Shown here: positions 1-5,189 of the stretch, piece after piece
Position numbering within the stretch: position 1 is the stretch's first letter
Layout: the number at the start of each line of letters is the position of its first letter
The notes under the pieces: model-generated
Database searches by the model: none
What the model was told of the DNA's origin: nothing
What the model saw: the letters and a program-made list of their open reading frames with translations, nothing else
Origin: Acidobacteriota bacterium
GTDB lineage: Bacteria; Acidobacteriota; Terriglobia; Terriglobales; Acidobacteriaceae
Direction of reading: 5' to 3'
Assembly: GCA_021799405.1 (NCBI GenBank)
Contig: JAJZAL010000019.1
Span: 2,229-20,197, forward strand
Length of the DNA: 17,969 bases
Translations under genes and position numbers: made by a program

Positions 1-561
1 CGAGAGCTCCCAGTTCGTGTAATTGGCATCCTGAGAGTATTGCGTTGCATCGGTGTGCCCCTCGATCAGCAGTTTGTTGGGCAGCGTCTTCAACTCCATG
101 GCCAGCAGGGCCAGCAATTGTTGTCCATTTCCGCTCAAGTGCGCGCTGCCGCTTTGGAAAAAAGTGCCGTTGCGGTCCTCCAGCAACTCAATACGCAGCC
201 CCTCGGGCGTGATGGTAATCTCAATCTGCCTGGAAAGCTTCTGGAGGTCCTTCCTCGCTTTGATCTCCTGCTCCAGCTTTTGCTTGAGCCGTTGCAGATT
301 GTCGTTGGTTGCCATGGTTACCGTCTCGCCGGTGCCGGTCATCGTGGTGCCCATCAGACTGGCGGTGCCCCGGGGATCGTTGAAGTAGCCGGCCACGGCC
401 CGCTTCACCTTCTCGCTGGAACCCATCAACCACAGCACGATGAACAGCGACATCATGGCGGTGACGAAATCGGCGTAAGCAACTTTCCAGGCGCCGCCGT
501 GGTGGCCGGCGTGGTCGCCTTTCTTCTTGACGATGATGACCGGTTGATCCTTGGCTGCCAT
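1..561 (-). CDS. motB: Flagellar stator protein MotB, 3' part cut off by window edge
   Basis: MotB anchors the proton-driven flagellar stator to peptidoglycan and forms the ion channel with MotA. The 187 visible residues begin with a Lys/His-rich cytoplasmic stretch, then the family signature AWKVAYADFVTAMMSL and a single membrane helix (about residues 24-44). Asp31 matches the essential proton-carrying Asp32 of E. coli MotB. A coiled, charged linker follows, then the start of the OmpA-like peptidoglycan-binding domain, with the GHTDA motif and NWELS just before the edge. The rest of that domain, about 60-80 residues, lies outside the window. The gene follows motA on the same strand after 33 bases, so the two are probably co-transcribed. 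The start at 561 gives the normal short cytoplasmic N-terminus. Confidence 0.95.
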   Translation of the reverse strand, partial: MAAKDQPVIIVKKKGDHAGHHGGAWKVAYADFVTAMMSLFIVLWLMGSSEKVKRAVAGYFNDPRGTASLMGTTMTGTGETVTMATNDNLQRLKQKLEQEIKARKDLQKLSRQIEITITPEGLRIELLEDRNGTFFQSGSAHLSGNGQQLLALLAMELKTLPNKLLIEGHTDATQYSQDANYTNWELS

Positions 562-594
562 TGCGCCTCGATCTCCAAAGCAGGCTTGCAAATT

Positions 595-1473
595 CTACGC
601 CGCAGCCGGCTCGGTGGAAGCTGCGCCACCCTTGCAGATTCTCTCCATCTCGTCGAAGCTGGGCCGCACATGCGCGGGAATCGCGCGACGTCCCATCTCG
701 ACGGCGATCATCGGAGCTGAGCCCTTGAGAAATGCGAGCAGCAGTACGCGCAGCACATGCAGGTATTCGTTGTGTTCGCCGGCGGCCTTGCTCATGTTGG
801 AACTGAGCGGACCGGCAACACCGTAGCAGAGCAGGATGCCCAGAAATGTACCTACAAGCGCCGCCGCCACCTTGTGCCCAATCTCCTCAGGCGGGCCGCC
901 CAGAGCGCCCATGGTAATGACCACACCCAAGACAGCGGCCACAATGCCCAGTCCCGGCAGCGCGTCGGCCACTGTCGTCAGCGCGGTCACGGGCTGCATC
1001 GCTGCGCGGTGATGCACCTCCATATCCAGATCCATCATCTGGTCCATGTCGAACGGCTCCACGCCCCCGGTGATCGCCGTGCGCAGCGTGTCGCATAGAA
1101 AATTCACGGCATGATGGTCGTTGAGAAACTCGGGAAAGTTCTTGAAGATCGCGCTTTCGGCGGGCTTCTCCACATCCATCTCCACACTCAGGAAGCCCTC
1201 CTTCCGCACCTTGTTAAGAAACTGGTACATCATCCTGAGCGTGCTCAAGTAGCGCTCCTTGCTGAACGGCGAGCCCTTTACGACGCCCACCAATCCCTTT
1301 GCCACCGCCTTTAGAATGTGCGCCGGATTGGCGGTGAGCAGCGTACCCGTAGCCGCGCCGGCAATGATGAGCGCCTCGGCCGGCTGCATCAGCACCATGA
1401 TGTGGCCCTTCTCCAGGAGAAAGCCGCCGATCACTGCGGCAAAAACCAGCAAAATGCCCAGAATGGCGATCAT
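595..1473 (-). CDS. motA: Flagellar stator protein MotA
   Basis: MotA is the four-helix membrane subunit of the proton-driven flagellar stator and transmits torque to FliG. The 292-residue length is typical. The first helix (residues 1-20) is followed by QPAEALIIAGA and the large cytoplasmic loop. Residues Arg90 and Glu98, which in E. coli MotA contact FliG, are present at the same numbers, and so are the two mechanistic prolines Pro173 (in DALPGLG) and Pro222 (in VAGPLSSN). The open frame extends upstream to 1653, but the start at 1473 is chosen because a strong AGGAGGG Shine-Dalgarno sits 5 bases before it and because family members begin at this point. With motB it forms a two-gene unit, suggesting a motile cell. 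The C-terminal tail is short and Ala-rich. Confidence 0.96.
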   Translation of the reverse strand: MIAILGILLVFAAVIGGFLLEKGHIMVLMQPAEALIIAGAATGTLLTANPAHILKAVAKGLVGVVKGSPFSKERYLSTLRMMYQFLNKVRKEGFLSVEMDVEKPAESAIFKNFPEFLNDHHAVNFLCDTLRTAITGGVEPFDMDQMMDLDMEVHHRAAMQPVTALTTVADALPGLGIVAAVLGVVITMGALGGPPEEIGHKVAAALVGTFLGILLCYGVAGPLSSNMSKAAGEHNEYLHVLRVLLLAFLKGSAPMIAVEMGRRAIPAHVRPSFDEMERICKGGAASTEPAAA

Positions 1474-1848
1474 GCCTGCCCTCCTTGCACCGAATGAACG
1501 CGGCTGCCACCCGCATCCGCATGCGCAGTCTCCGACCGTTCCATGCAATCCGTCATGACAGTCACGCCCACGATTCTTTCCCACGCAGACGCCTCTGCCG
1601 TCGCGGCGCCGCCGACGCAGCGACCCACGCGGCAGGGCCGGAGTCCCTTCCATCTCCTACATCGGCATAACCCGGCGCAACTTCATTGCCGCGTACCGCA
1701 ATGAGAGGAATCCGATTTGTTCTGATAAGAGAAAAGAGAAACACCGCGGCGGAGAGATCGCGACGGCGGCTTGCGCTCCCGTATCCGAAGCGCGCAAAGT
1801 TCAACGCGAAAAGTTGAGAGCTGGAAGCTGATGTCTGAAAGCTGCTGT
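1474..1848. other. Non-coding interval between pepA and motA
   Basis: This 375-base gap has no convincing gene. The open frames crossing it are low-complexity Arg-rich translations without ribosome binding sites and overlap the ends of real genes. The motA ribosome binding site is at one end and a 7-bp tandem array that runs into the pepA stop codon is at the other. The gap presumably contains the motAB promoter, but I could not find a convincing sigma-28 (TAAA-N15-GCCGATAA) or sigma-70 match on the minus strand. Confidence 0.5.
1479..1485 (-). promoter_or_regulatory. Ribosome binding site of motA
   Basis: On the minus strand the sequence reads AGGAGGG, 5 bases before the ATG at 1473. It decides the motA start over the longer open frame running to 1653. 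Confidence 0.8.
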
Positions 1849-1857
1849 CTAGAAACT
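1816..1857. repeat. Degenerate 7-bp tandem array at the pepA 3' end
   Basis: Six consecutive 7-base units read GAGAGCT, GGAAGCT, GATGTCT, GAAAGCT, GCTGTCT and AGAAACT on the plus strand. On the coding strand of pepA the first five read AGACAGC, AGCTTTC, AGACATC, AGCTTCC and AGCTCTC. The fifth unit overlaps the TAG stop codon of pepA (1849-1851), and the sixth lies inside the last codons. The unit agrees with that of the array at the smpB 3' end. Confidence 0.6.
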
Positions 1858-3354
1858 TCTCACCCACTCCAGGATCGAGCGCACCCCGATGCCGCTGGGC
1901 CCTTTGGCGATATAGGGCCGCGCATCTTCCACCCAGGCCACGCCCGCGATGTCGAGATGAATCCACGGCGTGTCTTCGGCGAAGGCGTGCAGAAACTCGG
2001 CGGCCGTGATGGCTCCGCCCCAGCGTCCGCCGGTATTCTTGATGTCGCCGATCTCCGACTTGATCATGTCGGCATACTCCTCGCCCAGGGGCAGCCGCCA
2101 GAACTTCTCCCCGGAGACAGCTAACGCCTGCTCGAACTTCGCGTAAGTGGCATCGTCGTTGGAAAAGACCCCGGCATTCACCATGCCCAGGGCAACCACA
2201 CAGGCTCCCGTGAGCGTGGCGGCGTCAATCAGGTGAGTCGCGCCTAGTAGCTTAGCGTAAGCCAGGCCGTCGGCCAGCACCAGCCGGCCCTCGGCGTCCG
2301 TGTTGATGATCTCGATGGTCTTGCCCGACATGGCGGTCTGCACGTCGCCGGGCTTCTGCGCCTTGCCGTCGGGCATATTTTCCGCCGCGCAAACAATGCC
2401 GATCACGCGAATCTTTGGCTTGAGCAGGGCAATCGCCCGCATCGCCCCGATCATTGCCGCGCCTCCGGCCATGTCGTACTTCATCTTCTCCATGTTGTCG
2501 GACGGCTTGATGGAGATGCCTCCGGTGTCGAAGGTAATTCCCTTCCCGACCAGCCCCAGAACCGGCCCGTCATTCACTCCCTCAGGCTCATACCGCATCA
2601 CAATCAGCGCCGGGGGCTCTGCCGAGCCCTGCGAGACGCTCCAGAAGGCACCCATCTTCAGTTCGTGCAGCGCTTCGGTGGAGAACACTTCGCAACGAAG
2701 GTCAACCTCACCGGCCATCAGCATGGCGCGCTGACCCAGGATCGTGGGGGTGAGTTTGTTGCCGGGCTCATTGACCAGCGCCCGCGTGAAGTTCTGGCTC
2801 TCGCCCACAATCACGCCCTCGGCGAGTGCCGCTTCCAGCGCCCCCTGATCGGAACCGGCCGGCGCCACCACCGTGAAGAATTGCACGCTCTGATCCTTGC
2901 GGTCGCTGCGGTAGGTGTCAGGGTCAAAATCGCCTACAAATGCGCCTTCCACAACAGCGCGCACGCTGGCCTCGGGCGCCAGCAGATTCGAATCCGGCAT
3001 TGCCAGAACGAGCTCGCGAATACCGCGCGGCTTGGCAAAGCGCACTGCGGTGCCAGCGGCGTTCCGCGCGCCGTGCACCGTCACCTTGGCCCGCTTGCCC
3101 AGCCCGACAAGCAGGAGCCGTTTCGCGGCCAGGCCACCCGGGGCGTGCAAAAGCAGCGTCTCATTTGCGCCTGCCTTGAACTCGCCGGCCGCCAGCACCG
3201 CCGCGGCAGCAGCCTGAACCGCGGCATCGGAGGTCAGCAAAACAATCTCGGGCCTCGCATCCGGAGTTTTCTCGGTTTGAGCATCAGCGGCCAGAGCCAC
3301 CAGCAGTTCAGTCTCAATTTCGGCAAGGGGAGCAAAAACAAGTTGGGTACGCAT
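1849..3354 (-). CDS. pepA: Leucyl aminopeptidase (M17 family)
   Basis: This is a cytosolic dimetal M17 aminopeptidase that releases N-terminal residues, mainly Leu, from peptides and is normally a hexamer. The 501 residues match the family's usual length. The N-terminal macro-like domain covers about residues 1-170 and the catalytic domain about 180-490. The metal and catalytic residues are all visible: Lys271 and Asp276 in GKGITFDTGG, Lys283, Asp294 in KYDMAGG, and Asp353, Glu355 and Arg357 in the signature NTDAEGRL. Numbering is offset by one from E. coli PepA. The start at 3354 gives a normal N-terminus, although its ribosome binding site is weak (AGTGAAGAA). In E. coli PepA also binds DNA; nothing here shows that. 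It is transcribed alone, with motA 375 bases downstream and a VapBC module divergent upstream. Confidence 0.97.
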   Translation of the reverse strand: MRTQLVFAPLAEIETELLVALAADAQTEKTPDARPEIVLLTSDAAVQAAAAAVLAAGEFKAGANETLLLHAPGGLAAKRLLLVGLGKRAKVTVHGARNAAGTAVRFAKPRGIRELVLAMPDSNLLAPEASVRAVVEGAFVGDFDPDTYRSDRKDQSVQFFTVVAPAGSDQGALEAALAEGVIVGESQNFTRALVNEPGNKLTPTILGQRAMLMAGEVDLRCEVFSTEALHELKMGAFWSVSQGSAEPPALIVMRYEPEGVNDGPVLGLVGKGITFDTGGISIKPSDNMEKMKYDMAGGAAMIGAMRAIALLKPKIRVIGIVCAAENMPDGKAQKPGDVQTAMSGKTIEIINTDAEGRLVLADGLAYAKLLGATHLIDAATLTGACVVALGMVNAGVFSNDDATYAKFEQALAVSGEKFWRLPLGEEYADMIKSEIGDIKNTGGRWGGAITAAEFLHAFAEDTPWIHLDIAGVAWVEDARPYIAKGPSGIGVRSILEWVRSF

Positions 3355-3440
3355 CGTGCTTATTCTTCACTTTAGGCAGGGGTGGTGGCAAGTTTCGAAA
3401 GATCTTATTCGGGGGACGGTAGCCTCATGCCTCCAGACTG

Positions 3441-3456
3441 GGTCGCCGCGGCGACC
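3441..3456. repeat. Perfect 16-bp palindrome
   Basis: The sequence GGTCGCCGCGGCGACC equals its own reverse complement. It is followed 54 bases later by a second GC-rich hairpin. It may be a repeat-element stem or a protein-binding site; no function is visible. Confidence 0.6.
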
Positions 3457-3509
3457 GACGACCTCCTGGTCTTCCCGGGGCTTCTGGCGGCGTGAACCCC
3501 ACCAGTACA

Positions 3510-3527
3510 GCCGCTCAGGAGAGCGGC
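3510..3527. repeat. GC-rich hairpin (7-bp stem, AGGA loop)
   Basis: GCCGCTC and GAGCGGC pair perfectly around the 4-base loop AGGA. No T-run follows on either strand, so a terminator is unlikely. With the palindrome at 3441 and the inverted repeat after 3560 it resembles a short interspersed palindromic (REP-like) element, which is an inference from structure only. Confidence 0.5.
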
Positions 3528-3594
3528 GCTACTCGGGACCGGCAATTTAGGAATCGGTCTTAAGGCTTCGCCGGGCGCGGAAGCCGGCCTAAGG

Positions 3595-3675
3595 AATGAC
3601 ATAATTCTATGTATGTCATTAAATTTATATTGACATCCTTAATTTAATTGGCATAAATTATATTTAGGTCATGTT
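3595..3675 (+). promoter_or_regulatory. Promoter and probable operator of the vapBC module
   Basis: This stretch is strongly AT-rich inside a GC-rich region. A consensus -35 TTGACA lies at 3630-3635, and 18 bases later TAAATT at 3654-3659 can serve as the -10. Half-sites occur as TGACAT (3597-3602), ATGTCA (3613-3618) and TGACAT (3631-3636), with starts 16 and 18 bases apart. The outer pair AATGACAT/ATGTCATT is a perfect 8-bp inverted repeat, and the third half-site overlaps the -35. AATTTA/TAAATT forms another inverted repeat around the -10. This fits autorepression by an AbrB-fold antitoxin, which is the rule in such modules; the binding itself is inferred. Confidence 0.6.
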
Positions 3676-3960
3676 ATGGATATTGCCGCAGATGATGTTG
3701 ATGCCAAAACGCGGCTGAGTGAAAACGGCCGTATCGTCATCCCTGCGGGAATACGGGAGGCGATGGACTTCAGGGCAGGCGACACGCTTTTGCTCCGCAT
3801 CGAGGGGGACGTGCTGAAGATCGAATCGCAGCGCGCGCGCGTTCGCCGTGTTCAGGAGAGTCTGCGCCGCCTGATCCCCGCGGACCGCAGCCTTTCTGAT
3901 GAACTGGTTGCGGATCGGCGTGAGGAAGTTCGCCAGGAGACGGAGGAGTGGCTTGGATAG
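3676..3960 (+). CDS. vapB: AbrB/MazE-type antitoxin of a VapBC module
   Basis: This is an antitoxin that neutralises the downstream PIN-domain toxin and probably represses its own operon. The 94-residue protein has an N-terminal swapped-hairpin AbrB/MazE/SpoVT DNA-binding domain at about residues 12-52: TRLSENGRIVIPAGIREAMD followed by GDTLLLRIEGDVLKIES. The C-terminal tail (about 53-94) is highly charged and predicted helical, as expected for the toxin-binding arm. The ATG at 3676 follows the AT-rich promoter; no strong Shine-Dalgarno is seen. The stop overlaps the TTG start of the toxin by 8 bases, indicating translational coupling. The name vapB is by family role; the exact subfamily is not certain. 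Confidence 0.88.
   Translation: MDIAADDVDAKTRLSENGRIVIPAGIREAMDFRAGDTLLLRIEGDVLKIESQRARVRRVQESLRRLIPADRSLSDELVADRREEVRQETEEWLG
3942..3947 (+). promoter_or_regulatory. Ribosome binding site deciding the vapC TTG start
   Basis: GGAGGA lies inside the end of the antitoxin gene, 5 bases before TTG at 3953. This supports a coupled start rather than the ATG at 3899. Confidence 0.7.
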
Positions 3961-4339
3961 GACCGTCGTTCTCGACGCCCCCGCCCTGATGGCCCTGATT
4001 CGCGGAGAGGCGGGCGCGGAGATGGTTTCCGAAAGCCTGTCATGGGCCGTGGTCAGCGCCGTAAATCAAGCCGAAGTACAGGCCAGGCTGGTCTCTGCCG
4101 GATTGGAGAAGAGCTTAGCCTGGTGGCACATTGCCGAGGTGGGATGCGAATCTGTGCCTTTCGATGAGGAGCAGGCACAGATTGCTGGTGGTTTACCGGC
4201 AGTGACTCGACCCTACGGCCTCTCGCTCGGCGATCGTGCCTGTCTGGCCCTTGCCATCCAGCGCGGAGGCACGGTCTACACCACCAACCGGGCCTGGAAA
4301 AGCCTGCCGCTGGATGTCCGCGTCGAGATTATCCGGTAA
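3953..4339 (+). CDS. vapC: PIN-domain toxin of a VapBC module (VapC)
   Basis: VapC toxins are Mg2+-dependent ribonucleases that cut tRNA or rRNA. The PIN fold is visible along the whole 128 residues: Asp8 in VVLDAPALMALIRGE, Glu41 in VSAVNQAEVQARL, Asp94 in GLSLGDRACLALA, and the last motif TTNRAW, where relatives usually have TADRAW. The fourth acidic position is therefore Asn112, which may weaken metal binding. The TTG at 3953 is chosen as start because GGAGGA ends 5 bases before it and the resulting N-terminus matches the family. An upstream ATG at 3899 would add 18 Arg-rich residues and overlap the antitoxin by 62 bases. Whether the toxin is active cannot be judged from sequence. Confidence 0.87.
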   Translation: MDRTVVLDAPALMALIRGEAGAEMVSESLSWAVVSAVNQAEVQARLVSAGLEKSLAWWHIAEVGCESVPFDEEQAQIAGGLPAVTRPYGLSLGDRACLALAIQRGGTVYTTNRAWKSLPLDVRVEIIR

Positions 4340-4433
4340 ATACCGCATGGATGCGTGGTAGATACCGGTGGATAAATGACCTTCGATTTAGATTTCAGGC
4401 GGGGGCGAGTTTCGGTTGAAAACCGCAAGATGG

Positions 4434-4468
4434 GCTAGCCGCTAGAAGCTAGAAGCTGATAGCTGCAT
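4434..4468. repeat. 7-bp tandem array at the smpB 3' end
   Basis: Five consecutive units read GCTAGCC, GCTAGAA, GCTAGAA, GCTGATA and GCTGCAT on the plus strand. They end exactly at the base before the smpB stop codon (4469-4471, TAG on the minus strand). On the smpB strand the phase can be read as AGCTATC, AGCTTCT, AGCTTCT, the same type of unit as in the array after pepA. The array lies between the convergent vapC and smpB genes. Confidence 0.7.
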
Positions 4469-5020
4469 CTACCGTCCCGTGCGATGCTTATTCGCGTTGA
4501 TGGCGGCCCGCGCCTCGCGGTCAGCCTCGCGCCGCCGCTCGGTCTCGCGCTTATCCCAGTCCTGTTTCCCCTTGGCCAGGGCCAGTTCACACTTGACGCG
4601 CCCGTTGCGAAAGTAAAGCCGCGTCGGGATGAGCGTATGACCCTTGATCTGCGTCTTCGACTGTAGCTTGCGAACTTCTTCCCGGTGCAAAAGCAGCTTG
4701 CGGGTGCGCGTCTCATCGTGATTGGCGATGTTGCCGTGGGAGTATGGACCGATATGCAGATTCAAGAGAAACGCCTCGCCGTCCTTGATGAGGCCGTAGG
4801 CATCCTTCAGATTGGCCTTGCCCTCGCGGATGGATTTGACCTCCGTCCCGCGCAGGGCCACTCCCGCTTCAAATCTCTCCAGGAGAAAGTAGTTATGGGA
4901 GGCGGCGCGGTTGTGGGCCGCGTCGCGCTCGCCGCTGGCCACGGGATCGCGCGGCCGCGCCGGCTTGCTGGCGCCGGGCGCGTCCCTGGGAACGATGGTG
5001 TGGCTGGTCTGGCGCGCCAT
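4469..5020 (-). CDS. smpB: SsrA-binding protein SmpB
   Basis: SmpB binds tmRNA and carries it into stalled ribosomes for trans-translation, after which tagged peptides go to ClpXP or Lon; both proteases are encoded in this window. The core begins near residue 34 with HNYFLLERFEAGVALRGTEV, continues with SIREGKANLKDAYG, and ends in the basic tail containing GKQDWDKRE and many Arg/Lys residues that inserts in the mRNA path. At 183 residues it is about 25-30 longer than usual because of an N-terminal Pro/Ala/Arg-rich extension. The start at 5020 is preceded by AAGGAAG at 8 bases. The open frame continues upstream to 5326, but that part overlaps the secretin gene and has no homologous look. It is divergent from the secretin operon. 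Confidence 0.95.
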   Translation of the reverse strand: MARQTSHTIVPRDAPGASKPARPRDPVASGERDAAHNRAASHNYFLLERFEAGVALRGTEVKSIREGKANLKDAYGLIKDGEAFLLNLHIGPYSHGNIANHDETRTRKLLLHREEVRKLQSKTQIKGHTLIPTRLYFRNGRVKCELALAKGKQDWDKRETERRREADREARAAINANKHRTGR

Positions 5021-5189
5021 GCAAGAGCTTCCTTGAATCTTCATACTAGCATCGGGCCGGTTTTGCGGCCTCTTGGCATAGCGGGGCTTTGCTAAAATGA
5101 AGTATCGGTTGTTCGTTAGAATTGCCATTAAAAATTGCGTCCTGGGCGGCATGGCCAGCCCGCTGGGGCACCACGGAGAATGCGGGTCG
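5021..5189. other. Divergent spacer between smpB and the secretin gene
   Basis: This should contain promoters for both directions. TAAAAT at 5093-5098 is a possible -10 for the plus strand, but the nearest -35-like TTGGCA (5073-5078) is only 14 bases away, so no promoter is claimed. GGAGAA at 5175-5180 is the only reasonable ribosome binding site for the secretin and supports the ATG at 5190 over that at 5097. Confidence 0.35.

Larger units (their letters stand above)
3355..3675. other. Palindrome-rich divergent interval between pepA and vapB
   Basis: The 321-base gap has two parts. Positions 3355-3595 are GC-rich, carry no gene and hold three separate inverted repeats (3441-3456, 3510-3527 and about 3560-3595). 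Positions 3596-3675 are sharply AT-rich and hold the antitoxin promoter with repeated TGACAT half-sites. The pepA promoter should be in the left part, but no clear -35/-10 pair was found there. Confidence 0.6.

Noticed and set aside
595..1653. Extended MotA frame starting at 1653
   Set aside because: The extra 60 residues are Arg/Gly/Cys-rich without homologous look, while the ATG at 1473 has a strong ribosome binding site and the family N-terminus.
4413..4425. CGGTT/AACCG hairpin as terminator between vapC and smpB
   Set aside because: Only a 5-bp stem with a 3-base loop and no T-run on either strand.
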